From: Thiomonas intermedia
GTDB taxonomy: Bacteria > Pseudomonadota > Gammaproteobacteria > Burkholderiales > Burkholderiaceae_C
Length of the DNA: 32,767 nucleotides
Reading direction: 5' to 3'
NCBI GenBank assembly: GCA_020722545.1
Contig: DYKQ01000016.1
Location: 1 to 32,767, forward strand
Both the position numbers and the translations under genes were made by a program. Positions 1 to 9,422 of the stretch are shown in pieces (the first letter of the stretch is position 1; every line of letters starts with the position of its first letter). The notes below the pieces were generated by a model. The model did not search any database, had not been told where the DNA came from, and saw nothing but the letters and a program-made list of their open reading frames with translations.

Positions 1-3000
1 CGCACCGACTTTGAGGCAGAACGCGGTCAGCTCGTCGGCCATTTGCGCGGTCTTAGCATTGAGCGTGTCTTGCAGCGCCGGTCCTTGCGCTTTGAGGTGC
101 AGCAGGCTGGCATGCGCGGCGGCTAGCGCCAAGGGGTGGCGCACGAAGGTGCCGGCGAAGTAGGTCACGCCGACAATGGGAATTGAGTCATCGCCGTACT
201 GCCAGGCGCCGCCGTCGAGCGCGTCGATGAACTCGCGCCTGCCCGCAACGACGCCAATGGGCATGCCTCCGCCGATGACCTTGCCGTAAGTGGCCAGATC
301 TGCGCGGATGCCGAAGAGCTGCTGGGTTCCTCCCAGGGCGGATCTGAATCCGGTGATGACCTCGTCGAAAATCAGGCAAGCGCCGCTGCGTTCGGTGATG
401 GCGCGGATTTCCTGGAGGAATTCGACGGGTTGGAATTCGGGTCGGCGGCTTTGCACGGGTTCGACCAATACGGCGGCGAGTTCATCGGCATGCGCGCGGA
501 TGAACTCCAGCGATTCGGGCGTTCCGTAGTCGAGCACGCGCACATCGCCGAACATGCCCCGCATGATGCCCGGCGCGCCCGGTATGCCTTTGCCGCCCTT
601 GCCTGGACGCACCACGACCTCGTCGAAGGTGCCGTGATAAGAGCCTGAGAACAGCACCACGGTGTTGCGGCCGGTGACGGTGCGGGCAATGCGCACGGCA
701 GCCATGACCGCCTCGGAACCGGTGTTGCACAGACCGGCGCGGTCAAAGCCGGTGAGTTCGCAAATCAAATCGGCCACGGGACCGGCCAGCGGGTGTTGCG
801 GGCCGATGTCGTAACCGTCGTCGAGCTGGCGGCGCACGGCGTCGAGCACGAAGTCGGGCTGCCAGCCGAACAAGTTCATGCCGAAACCGTTGAGCGCATC
901 GACGTATTCATTGCCGTCCAGGTCCCAAAGGCGCGCGCCCTTGCTGCGATTGACCACGATTTGATAGGTGATCTCCTTGGTCATCGGACGAAAGCCGTTG
1001 ACCACCCGCGGGTCGGCCAGATGGTCGCGGTATTGCACGGTGTAGGCGCGGCTCTTGGCCGTGCGTTCGACGTATCGGCGCATGAAGGCGGCAAGGCGCA
1101 CCTTTTGACGTTCGGTCAGCGGGCTGGACTGAGTGTGGATGCGGGCGATTGCGCCAAAGGCTTTTTTGACGTCGTAGCGCAATGGCGCGCTGTCTTCGCC
1201 GTTTGCATCCGGCGCTGCGGGCAGGGGCTGCGCAGGGCCAGCGTTTGCCGCAGGTGCAGGCGCCGCTGCGGGCGTCTGCGTGGGCGTCGGCATGGACACA
1301 GGCGGCGGCGTTTGAGGGGCGATCATCGTCTGCCCGCCTAGCAAGGCCAGTTGCTGGGACATGAGCTGCATTTGCTGCTGGATGAGCCACTGCATCGCGT
1401 CGGCCGGCGCGCGCTGCGGCAGCACGGCGAGATGAGGGGGTGTAGCAGTGAGCGGCGCGGACAGAGATGCCGAAAGAGGCGCCGCAAGAGGTGATGGACT
1501 CGGCGCAGGCATCGCGGCTGGCTCGGGCTCCAGTTGGGCGTCGAGGTAATCGGCCAGCAGATCGAAACTGCGCAGGTTTTCCATCAGCTGACGGAAGCTG
1601 ACCGGCACGCCAAACTGTTTTTTGATTTGCAGCGCGGCTTGGGTGAGGGTGAGCGAATCGATGCCGAGTTCGACAAAGGCCATGCCCGGGTCGGCGCCGC
1701 TTGCCTCATGGCCTGAGACATCCTCGAACAAATCGCGCAACTGGGCGATCAGGCGGTTCTTGCGCAGGGGGGCTGTGGGAATGGGCTGGGCGATGGACAT
1801 GGCGGGTACAGGCTCGATGGACGTGGACGTCAGCGTTTGCGCGGCTGGTGCGGTGGAGATCGTTGCGGCAGGACGATCCGAGGCCGGGGTAGTGGCGGGA
1901 CGGGAAGGGTGCTGCGCAACGGCCTCGATCCAGTAACGTTGGCGCTCGAAGGGGTAGGTGGGCAGGTTGATCCGGCGGCGATTCGTGGGCGGGCGGGCGG
2001 CTGAAACTGGCAAGGCGATGCCTGCGGTCCAGAGCGCGCCTGCCGCCAGCAACATGCAGGCAGTTTCCTGTTCGGGCGCATCGGCTAGTGACGGGATGGC
2101 CACGACCGAGGTGCCATCGGCGGGGGCATGCTGACGCACCAGTGTGGAGAGCGCACGACGCGGGCCGATTTCCAGAAAAACGGCGTTGGCATGACGGTTC
2201 AGCGCGTCGCGCACGGCGGCGGAGAAGCGAACCGGCTCCCGCAGATGGCGCACCCAGTATTCGGCATCGACGGCCTCTGCCGGGGTCAAGCTACGGCCTG
2301 TGAGGGTCGAGACGATGGGCAGGCGCGCAGGCGCCAAGGCGACATTAGCCACTTCGGAGCGAAAGGCTGCGAGCGCGGGCTCCATCATGGCGGAGTGAAA
2401 AGCATGGGAGGTTTGCAGCAGCCGGGTTTGCACGCCTTGCGCCTGCAGAGCGGCGTCGAAGCTGCTGATCGCTGCAGTCGGCCCGGCGATGACACAGGAC
2501 GTCGGGCCGTTGATGGCGGCAAGCGAGATGTCGTCCGGCAGCTGGATGCGTAAATCGTCTGCTGACAATCGCACCGACAACATGCTTCCGGGCGTGAGCG
2601 CTTGCATCAGCGCGCCGCGCCGTGCGATCAGCCGGGCCGCGTCGGCCAACGACAGAACGCCGGCCAGAACGGCCGCAGCGAACTCGCCGATGCTGTGGCC
2701 GATCAGGGCGACGGGCTTGGCGCCGCGCGCCAGCCAGGTTTGCGCCAGTGCGTATTCAATACAGAATGTGGCGGGCTGCGTGGTTTGCGTGCTGGCCAGC
2801 GCGTGCGGATCGGCGCTGAACAGCCGCGCCCGCAAATCAAAACTCAGGTGCGGGGCGCAGGCGGCGATGGCGTCGTCGAGCGCTGCGCGGAAGTCACTTT
2901 CTGCAGCGTAGAGACCGCTTCCCATGCCGGGGTACTGTGCACCCTGGCCCGGGAAAAGCCAGATTTGAGGGGGTGGATCACCGCGCGTCGTGCGTTGTGA

Positions 3001-6000
3001 ACGCAGGGGCCAAGCTGGTTCCGATAAGGCTCGTATCGCCTGCTCTGGCGTCTCGCAGACGAGGCAAAGACGCTGCGCAAAAGGGCTGCGGCCTACCTGC
3101 AAGGTGTAGGCCACGTCGGCCAGATTGACATCGGGGTGTTCGCGCAAATGCGCGGTGAGGCGGCTGACCTGGGCGTCGAGCGCGCTCGGGCTGCGGGCCG
3201 ACAGCATCAGCAGTTGCGGCCCGCTCGCTGGGCTGGATGTTGGTGTCGCGGGCGCTTCTTCGAGAATGATGTGGGCATTGGCGCCTCCCACGCCAAAGGA
3301 GCTGACCCCGGCGCGACGCGGATGCTCGCCGCGCGCCCATGTCGTGAGCGCATCGTTGACGATGAAGGGACTGGACGCGAAATCGATCTTGGGGTTGGGC
3401 GCGGTGTAGTGGATCGAGGGCGGGATGCACTCTTCGGCCAAAGCCAGCGCGGTTTTGATGACGCCGGTGACGCCCGCAGCAGTCAAGGTATGGCCGATGT
3501 TGCTTTTAGCGGAGCCCAGTCGGCAAAAGCCGATGTCTGCGGTTTGCCTGCGGAAGGCGCGGGTGAGCGCCTCGACCTCGACGGGGTCGCCCAATGGCGT
3601 GGCGGTGCCGTGACATTCGACATAGCTCACGCTGCGCGGGCTGACGCCGGCATCAGCCAGTGCGGCGGTGATGACGGCGGCCTGGCCGTCCAGACTTGGC
3701 GCCGTGAAGCTGGCTTTGTCGCGTCCGTCGTTGTTGATGGCCACGCCTCGGATGACTGCGTAGACCGTGTCGCCATCGTCCTGGGCGTCGCTCAGTCGCT
3801 TGAGCAACACCACGGCGGCGCCATCTGAAAACACCGTGCCCTGTGCCTGGGCATCGAAGGTGCGGGTGACGCCGTCGGGCGAAAGCATGGCGCCTTCTTG
3901 GTAGAGATAGCCGCTGTTGGGCGGACAAGTCACGGCAACGCCGCCAGCCAGTGCCATGTCGCATTGACCCGCGCGCAAACTCGTGACGGCCTGCGCAACC
4001 GCCACCAGCGATGTGGAACACGCGGTATGCACGCTGACTGCGGGGCCGGTGAGGTTCAAGCGGTTGGCGATTCGGGTGGCGATGTAGTCCTTTTCGTTGG
4101 CCAGCATGACGGCAAAGTCGCCGATTTTGTCGATCAGATCGGGGCGATGCTGAACATGGTGCAGAAAATAGCTGGCGTTGTGCATGCCCGCAAAAACGCC
4201 GACGGGAGCTTGGCTTAGGTCGGGGGCGTGCCCAGCATGCTCAAGACATTCCCAGCACAGTTCCAGAAAGATGCGTTGCTGCGGATCCATCAACATGGCC
4301 TCTCGCGGGGAGATGCCGAAAAAGGCGGGATCGAAGCCGTCCACGTCGTCGATCAGCCCGCGTGCTTTGACATAGAGCGGGTCGTTCGTGAGTTCTGACG
4401 GCAAGCTGGGATCGAGTTCATCATCACGCAAGTGTTTGATGCCGCCGGCGCCAGCCAGCAGCATGTCCCAGAAATCCTGCACGTTTTTCGCGCCGGGAAA
4501 GCGGCCCGCCATGCCGATGATGGCGATCGGCACGGAGTTGCCGGCGTGCGCAGCGCGATGATCTCGGGGGCTTGCTCCACGCGGCATGCGGCGGGCTTCT
4601 TCCCACGATGCGTTTTGGCTGCGATCCAACTGTTCGGCCAGCGCCGCGGGGGTTGGGTTGCTGAAAAACGCGCTGGCGCTCAGCGTCACGCCGTCCGCTT
4701 CGAGCAAAGAGAGAACGCGCATGACGAGCAGCGAATTGCCGCCGATCTCGAAAAAATTGTCCGTGGGGGTGACGCTGCCCAAACCGAGTACGCGGGTAAA
4801 TGCCGCGCGGATGCGATCTTGCGTGCTTGTGGAGGAGACGCTGTCGGTTGCTGCGGTTTTTTGCGGCCCGAATTCCGGCATGGGCAGCGCCCGCCGATCG
4901 AGCTTGCCGTTGACGCTGATCGGCATGTGCTTCAGCCAGTTGTAAACGGCTGGCAGCATGTATTGGGGCAGCGTTTGCGCCAACCAGGCGCGAATGTCGG
5001 TCGGGCTTGGAACGTGGCCCGGATGCCGCGCGGTCAAATAGGCGACCAAGCCTGAGCCGAAAGGCAGATCGTTGCGCAGTGTCACGGCGGCATCGGCGAT
5101 GTCGGCATGTTCTCGCAGGCGTGTTTCGATTTCACCGAGTTCGACACGATGACCGAGCACTTTCACTTGGTCGTCCGCGCGACCGAGGCAGCGAATGTCT
5201 CCTTCGGCGTCGATGAAACCCAGATCTCCCGTCAGGTAAACCCTTCCCGCTTCAGGCAAGTCTTTGAATCGCTGTTCCGTCAGCTCGGGGCGGTTGAGAT
5301 AACCGCGTGCGATGACTGGACCCGCTATCGCGATTTCGCCTTCCGCGCCTGCGGTGAGCACCTCGCCCTGGGCATTCAAAATGAGGATGCGCGCCTCTCC
5401 GATGGGTCGCCCAATGCTGGGAAGCGCGGGCCAGGAGGTCGGGTCATCGGGAAGCGTCTTGACCGTCACGACATGGGATTCGCTTGGGCCGTAGTGGTTG
5501 TGCAGACGACATTGCGGGTGCCGGGAAAAGAACGATTTGATCGCGGCGTCAGCGCGCAAGGGCTCCCCCGCGGTGATGACATGCTTCAGGGATGGCAGGT
5601 CGATTCGATGCTGCTCGCAGTAATCGACCAGATGCGCCAGAGCGATGAAGGGCGGAAACAGGCGTTCGATGCGGTGGTGTTGGATCAATTGCACCAATTT
5701 CTGCACATCACGCCGCTGTTCGCGGGTCGCCAGTACGAGCGAGCCTCCGCTGGCCAGCGTGGAGAACAGTTCTTGAAACGCGACGTCGAAGGCGGGGGCG
5801 GAAAACTGCAAGGTGCGCAAACCGGATTGCTCGGGCGCGCAGCGCAGGTGCCAGTTGATGAGATGAAGGAGCGGCCCTTGCGGCATGACCACCCCTTTGG
5901 GGGCGCCAGTCGAGCCGGAGGTGTAAATCAAATAACCCAGTGAGGCGCTCGTCAGGCCAAGTTCACGTGGACGCAGCGCAGCGGCAGGCTGCGAGGCCCA

Positions 6001-6459
6001 GTTCTGCAGCACAGCGGGGTCGTCGATGGCGAGGGTTTGCACGCGGCAGTTTTCGAGTGCTGCGGCAGTGTCGGCCGTTGTGATCAGCAGCAGGGGTTGC
6101 GCATCGCATAGCAGGCTCTCCAGCCTGGCGATGGGCTGATTCGGATCCAGCGGCAAGTAGCCACAGCCGCATTTCAAGATCGCCAAAATTGCTTCAACCC
6201 AAAGCGCGCCACCATCCAGGATGATCGCAACAAGGGCGTCCGGCCTCGCGCCCTGTTCACTCAACAGATGGGCGAGTCGGTTGGTGCGCTGATCGAGTTC
6301 GTCGTAAGTGAATGAGGCCTCCGAGCTGACCAAGGCAATGGCTTGCGGGCTGAGCCTGGCCTGCCGTTCAAAAAGCTCGTGCAGCAGAAAATCGGCTCTT
6401 CGAGACGGCGAATCTGGCTCGCGCGTCTGTGCGTTTTCAGAAGGATGAGGTTCCATCAT
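1..6459 (-). CDS. Hybrid NRPS-PKS, A(Pro)-T-KS-AT-ACP-aminotransferase, 3' end beyond window
   Basis: A single open frame of 2,153 codons runs off the left edge. Order of domains: adenylation domain (residues about 25-520, YTSGSTGAPKG at about 179-189); carrier domain (FFEIGGNSLL, Ser576); ketosynthase (Cys814 in TACSTS, His950, His990); acyltransferase (GHSIGEF, Ser1256; HAFH at about 1352-1355, the malonyl-CoA signature); second carrier (GIDSL, Ser1602); Ala/Pro-rich linker; class III PLP aminotransferase from about 1780 (Lys2060 in TYGKVIGGG). No condensation domain precedes A, so this is a loading module. The ten specificity residues (Asp225, Val226, Gln229, Leu267, Ile295, Ala297, His322, Val330, Val331, Lys519) read DVQLIAHVVK, which I know as the proline code. 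There is no ketoreductase or dehydratase, so the beta-keto group should be transaminated, as in MycA/ItuA-type synthases. The ATG at 6459 has AAGGA upstream (another ATG follows directly at 6456). It lies 49 bp after the acyltransferase gene. Confidence 0.93.
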   Translation of the reverse strand, partial: MMEPHPSENAQTREPDSPSRRADFLLHELFERQARLSPQAIALVSSEASFTYDELDQRTNRLAHLLSEQGARPDALVAIILDGGALWVEAILAILKCGCGYLPLDPNQPIARLESLLCDAQPLLLITTADTAAALENCRVQTLAIDDPAVLQNWASQPAAALRPRELGLTSASLGYLIYTSGSTGAPKGVVMPQGPLLHLINWHLRCAPEQSGLRTLQFSAPAFDVAFQELFSTLASGGSLVLATREQRRDVQKLVQLIQHHRIERLFPPFIALAHLVDYCEQHRIDLPSLKHVITAGEPLRADAAIKSFFSRHPQCRLHNHYGPSESHVVTVKTLPDDPTSWPALPSIGRPIGEARILILNAQGEVLTAGAEGEIAIAGPVIARGYLNRPELTEQRFKDLPEAGRVYLTGDLGFIDAEGDIRCLGRADDQVKVLGHRVELGEIETRLREHADIADAAVTLRNDLPFGSGLVAYLTARHPGHVPSPTDIRAWLAQTLPQYMLPAVYNWLKHMPISVNGKLDRRALPMPEFGPQKTAATDSVSSTSTQDRIRAAFTRVLGLGSVTPTDNFFEIGGNSLLVMRVLSLLEADGVTLSASAFFSNPTPAALAEQLDRSQNASWEEARRMPRGASPRDHRAAHAGNSVPIAIIGMAGRFPGAKNVQDFWDMLLAGAGGIKHLRDDELDPSLPSELTNDPLYVKARGLIDDVDGFDPAFFGISPREAMLMDPQQRIFLELCWECLEHAGHAPDLSQAPVGVFAGMHNASYFLHHVQHRPDLIDKIGDFAVMLANEKDYIATRIANRLNLTGPAVSVHTACSTSLVAVAQAVTSLRAGQCDMALAGGVAVTCPPNSGYLYQEGAMLSPDGVTRTFDAQAQGTVFSDGAAVVLLKRLSDAQDDGDTVYAVIRGVAINNDGRDKASFTAPSLDGQAAVITAALADAGVSPRSVSYVECHGTATPLGDPVEVEALTRAFRRQTADIGFCRLGSAKSNIGHTLTAAGVTGVIKTALALAEECIPPSIHYTAPNPKIDFASSPFIVNDALTTWARGEHPRRAGVSSFGVGGANAHIILEEAPATPTSSPASGPQLLMLSARSPSALDAQVSRLTAHLREHPDVNLADVAYTLQVGRSPFAQRLCLVCETPEQAIRALSEPAWPLRSQRTTRGDPPPQIWLFPGQGAQYPGMGSGLYAAESDFRAALDDAIAACAPHLSFDLRARLFSADPHALASTQTTQPATFCIEYALAQTWLARGAKPVALIGHSIGEFAAAVLAGVLSLADAARLIARRGALMQALTPGSMLSVRLSADDLRIQLPDDISLAAINGPTSCVIAGPTAAISSFDAALQAQGVQTRLLQTSHAFHSAMMEPALAAFRSEVANVALAPARLPIVSTLTGRSLTPAEAVDAEYWVRHLREPVRFSAAVRDALNRHANAVFLEIGPRRALSTLVRQHAPADGTSVVAIPSLADAPEQETACMLLAAGALWTAGIALPVSAARPPTNRRRINLPTYPFERQRYWIEAVAQHPSRPATTPASDRPAATISTAPAAQTLTSTSIEPVPAMSIAQPIPTAPLRKNRLIAQLRDLFEDVSGHEASGADPGMAFVELGIDSLTLTQAALQIKKQFGVPVSFRQLMENLRSFDLLADYLDAQLEPEPAAMPAPSPSPLAAPLSASLSAPLTATPPHLAVLPQRAPADAMQWLIQQQMQLMSQQLALLGGQTMIAPQTPPPVSMPTPTQTPAAAPAPAANAGPAQPLPAAPDANGEDSAPLRYDVKKAFGAIARIHTQSSPLTERQKVRLAAFMRRYVERTAKSRAYTVQYRDHLADPRVVNGFRPMTKEITYQIVVNRSKGARLWDLDGNEYVDALNGFGMNLFGWQPDFVLDAVRRQLDDGYDIGPQHPLAGPVADLICELTGFDRAGLCNTGSEAVMAAVRIARTVTGRNTVVLFSGSYHGTFDEVVVRPGKGGKGIPGAPGIMRGMFGDVRVLDYGTPESLEFIRAHADELAAVLVEPVQSRRPEFQPVEFLQEIRAITERSGACLIFDEVITGFRSALGGTQQLFGIRADLATYGKVIGGGMPIGVVAGRREFIDALDGGAWQYGDDSIPIVGVTYFAGTFVRHPLALAAAHASLLHLKAQGPALQDTLNAKTAQMADELTAFCLKVGA

Positions 6460-6508
6460 CTGTCCTTGCTGGTAAGGCCGTGAAGAGGGGATGCATCAGC
6501 GAAATGTT

Positions 6509-7560
6509 TCATGACAGACCCTCAAGCCATTGACGTATGGCCGTGTCCACAGGCAGGAAAGCCCAAGCCAGCGTGAGGGCGAGACATGCCATCATCGCCA
6601 GATGCGCTCTGGGTGACAGCAGGGCAACGAAGCGGTTGGTCGACGCGATTCGATAGAGGGGATAGTGCACAAGATAGAGCGGATAAGACAGCTTTCCGGC
6701 CAAGCTGGCTGTTTTGTGGAAAAAACGGCTCAAGGACAGACTTGCTGCGAGGGCGACTGTCAGGGGGGCGATCAAGAGGGCATCGAAAAAATTGCTCCAG
6801 GGGTGAGCGCTGAACATGGCCCCAAAAAACAGCACGGCGGCGCCTACCGCCAGCAAGCTATGGGGACGCCAGGTCTGAGGGCGCAGTTGGTAAAGCCAGC
6901 CCCCCAAAAAAATTCTGCGATGACACGCGGAAAACCCAGCCAGAAATTGGAAGTTCCCCAGCCTGGGTTGAAAACGTGCATCTTGGCGGTGAGCACGATG
7001 AAGACGATGAATGCCAAGGCCGAGAGAACAGGTGCGCTCAGACGTCGCGCATATCCCAGCCAGGCAAAAAACAGCACATTCACCACGGCCTCGAAGAACA
7101 AAGACCACGCGGGGACTTCAAGTGGAAACAAAGGGCCGGTCAGATGCCCATGCCCGAACGGCCAGACCCCATGATTGAAAAAGGGCAGACCGAGAACGCC
7201 AAATACTGAGGCGGCCACGAGCTGATGAATCCCTGGAACCGGTGGGGTCTGCGTCTGGGCGAGCATCACGGCGGAAATGATGCCGAGGAGCGATCCCATG
7301 ACGTACATGGGCCTCAGACGCGTCAGCCGTACCCTGATAAACCGACTGAAACGCATGCCGGTCAAAATACGCTCGCCATAGCTGTGCATCAACACGAAGC
7401 CAGACAAGACGAAGAACAGATCAACCGCCACCCAGACGCCTGGCAGAAAATCGTTGAGCGAGCTGTGCTCGGTGTAGTGCAAAACCACCACCGCAAAAGC
7501 GGCCAGCCCCCGCAAGGCGTCTAGGGCATCAAAGTGGCGGGCATGGGACTGTGGGCTCAA
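6509..7560 (-). pseudogene. Acyltransferase 3 (OafA/YrhL-type) membrane protein, frameshifted in a homopolymer
   Basis: The gene encodes a polytopic membrane O-acyltransferase that would transfer an acyl group to a sugar or natural product. The N-terminal frame (7560 to about 6900) has the family signature LRGLAAFAVVVLHY, with the conserved His, then FFVLSGFVL and several membrane helices. The C-terminal frame continues to a stop at 6509 with further helices and the typical SYPLYLVHYPLY stretch. The two frames meet at a run of 7 T followed by 6 G (minus strand; plus 6900-6912). Adding one base there restores WGGWLYQ and gives exactly 351 codons, a normal family length. The start is TTG, 15 bp after the upstream stop, with GGGAG before it and an in-frame TAA further upstream. 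It may be a true mutation, slippage-controlled expression, or a sequencing error. Its position before the NRPS-PKS suggests acylation of that product or of the exopolysaccharide. Confidence 0.85.
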
Positions 7561-7575
7561 CTGCCGCTCCCGTGC

Positions 7576-8451
7576 TTATCTCTCTTCAAGCGTCCGCCGA
7601 CGCTCGATGGCGCGCATCATCGCCGCCTTGGCGCCATCCAAGACACGAGAACGCCCGACTTTGCTCAAGCCAGGCGGGATTGCACCGATTCGCTTGCGCA
7701 CCTCGTAATTGAAGGCCAACGCCCGTCGCCAACGGATGCTCTGTTCCGTATTGAAGATGATCGACATGGAAATCGACACATCATCGGGACCATTGCGCAC
7801 GTGGTGTCCTGCTATGAACGGGATGTGCAAGGTTTCCCCTGGCGAAAAATGAAACGAATGCCCGAGTGCATCGATTTCAGGCGACCAAGGCAGTTTTGTA
7901 CGGGAGTAGGCGACGTAGGCCTCCCGATCAATCTGGCTCACGACACGATCATCCCACTGCTCGTAGACACGCACCGTCTTTGAGCCGCGAAATTGCATCA
8001 GTAATGTGGAGTAGCGATCAATATGAAATGGGGTGATGCTGTTCGGTGAAGCGATAAACAAATAGAGGTGGGGATCGATAGGCTCGCTTCCGAGTCCGTG
8101 GCTGCGCAGTATTCCGCGCAGGTCGTCAACCAAGGCGTTACGCAGGTCTTTGAATGAATCATCCGCCTCGGGACGGCTGACCATGATGTAGGCATTCGAG
8201 GTGCGAATTTGCTCTATCGTCTCATCAATACTGACTTCTTTGGGGCGTTTGCGGAAAGTGGCTTCGAAATCGTCACCGTTTTTCAGCTTCGAATTGGAAA
8301 ACATCACCTGTCGTTTGGGCAGTTTCGGTAAGACGGCGCCTAGGTTCTCCAAGGTCAACGCAGGGTGGCCGATGAGTTTGTGAGATAGCTTGAAGGGCGC
8401 GCGGTCCAGCTGCATGGCTTCCATCTCAGCGTCGAAACATTGCATGACCAC
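7576..8451 (-). CDS. JmjC/cupin_8-like Fe(II)/2-oxoglutarate oxygenase
   Basis: A 291-residue soluble protein with the hallmarks of a cupin-fold non-haem iron oxygenase: PFHIDRYSTLLMQFRG gives the HxD pair (His143, Asp145), and GHHVRNG (His216/His217) offers the distal iron His, followed by a strand rich in Ser/Met/Ile. Family members hydroxylate amino acids, peptides or proteins using 2-oxoglutarate; the substrate here is unknown. The start is GTG at 8451, with AGGAG six bases before it and 17 bp after the kinase stop codon; an ATG two codons later is the alternative. It sits between the exopolysaccharide autokinase and the acyltransferase/NRPS-PKS, so a tailoring role on the peptide-polyketide product (for example hydroxylation of an amino acid) is a reasonable inference. 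A role as a protein hydroxylase cannot be excluded. Confidence 0.75.
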   Translation of the reverse strand: MVMQCFDAEMEAMQLDRAPFKLSHKLIGHPALTLENLGAVLPKLPKRQVMFSNSKLKNGDDFEATFRKRPKEVSIDETIEQIRTSNAYIMVSRPEADDSFKDLRNALVDDLRGILRSHGLGSEPIDPHLYLFIASPNSITPFHIDRYSTLLMQFRGSKTVRVYEQWDDRVVSQIDREAYVAYSRTKLPWSPEIDALGHSFHFSPGETLHIPFIAGHHVRNGPDDVSISMSIIFNTEQSIRWRRALAFNYEVRKRIGAIPPGLSKVGRSRVLDGAKAAMMRAIERRRTLEER

Positions 8452-8468
8452 GATGTTCTCCTGCGCTT

Positions 8469-9413
8469 TTAGTACGCGTAGTACCCGTAGGGCGACCCGG
8501 CCTTTGGCCCGCGGCTCTGGTTGAGCAGGGTGAAGACCATGGGATGGTCATGCAGCATGCCAAGCGACTGCTGCACCGTGCCTTGATGGGTGCGCCCGGC
8601 CTGTACGACAAAAAGAATCTGGCCGGCGTGCAAAGACAGCGCGCGCGCTTCGGCGGAGGGCAGCAGCGGCGGTGCGTCGAGAATGATGACGCGGTCGCGG
8701 TAGCGGTGCGCCATTTCTTCGAGCAGCAGGTCCATGGTGGCGCTGGCAAACAGCTCGGTGGCTTGCGCGTTGGGCGTGCCCACGGGCAGCACGGCGAGCT
8801 TGGGCACGTTGGTCGCGAGGATGAGATCGGACAGATCGAGCTCAGGGTTGAGCAGCTTGTCGATCAAACCCTGAGCGGGGGCGATGCCCAGGCGTTCGAG
8901 CAGGCTGCTTCGCGAAGGATCGGCGTCGACCAGCAGCACCGTGTGGTTCAGCTCGGCGGCGATGCTCATGGCGAGGTTGGCCGCCACGAAGGTCTTGCCT
9001 TCACCCGGCAGCGAGCTGGTGACCATGATGAGATTGGGCCGGTCGATCTTGGCCGAGGCGGCCCCGGTGACGTTGGCAAGCAGCGGCCGCTTGACCACGC
9101 GGAACTCATCGACCAGCAGGGAACGGGTGGCATGCGGCACGATATAGCCCTGAGCCGCCAGCTTGTTCAGGTCGATCTCGACCTGCTTCGAGCGTGTGCC
9201 CATGTCTTGCGGCTTCGCCGCGCGTTTGGCGGTCTCGGTCGACTGGGCTGGGGCGGCCTGCGGCTGCGCGCTCGCAGGTTCGGCCGCCGTGGGCATGAAG
9301 GGTGACGGTGCGGCTGGGGTGGCGTCTGCGGGAGGGGTGGGCGTCCATAGGACGTCCACTCCGGCGGTGCGGAGTTCTTCGAGACGCTTGACGGCTTGTT
9401 CAATGGTGCTCAT
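8469..9413 (-). CDS. XrtA/PEP-CTERM-locus type BY-kinase (tyrosine autokinase)
   Basis: A 314-residue cytoplasmic bacterial tyrosine kinase that controls exopolysaccharide polymerisation with the Wzz-like protein encoded just upstream. After an Ala/Pro-rich N-terminal region it shows Walker A (SSLPGEGKTFVAANLA), Walker A' (LLVDADPSRS) and Walker B (VIILDAPPLL). The C-terminus, PYGYYAY, is a short tyrosine cluster expected to be autophosphorylated. The kinase is a separate protein from its membrane activator, as in the PEP-CTERM-associated exopolysaccharide loci (CpsD/TIGR03018-like). The ATG at 9413 has AAGGAAA upstream and lies 9 bp after the stop of the chain-length gene, so the two are almost certainly cotranscribed. 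Assignment to the PEP-CTERM subfamily is from memory of family features and gene order. Confidence 0.9.
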   Translation of the reverse strand: MSTIEQAVKRLEELRTAGVDVLWTPTPPADATPAAPSPFMPTAAEPASAQPQAAPAQSTETAKRAAKPQDMGTRSKQVEIDLNKLAAQGYIVPHATRSLLVDEFRVVKRPLLANVTGAASAKIDRPNLIMVTSSLPGEGKTFVAANLAMSIAAELNHTVLLVDADPSRSSLLERLGIAPAQGLIDKLLNPELDLSDLILATNVPKLAVLPVGTPNAQATELFASATMDLLLEEMAHRYRDRVIILDAPPLLPSAEARALSLHAGQILFVVQAGRTHQGTVQQSLGMLHDHPMVFTLLNQSRGPKAGSPYGYYAY

Positions 9414-9422
9414 GGTGTTTCC

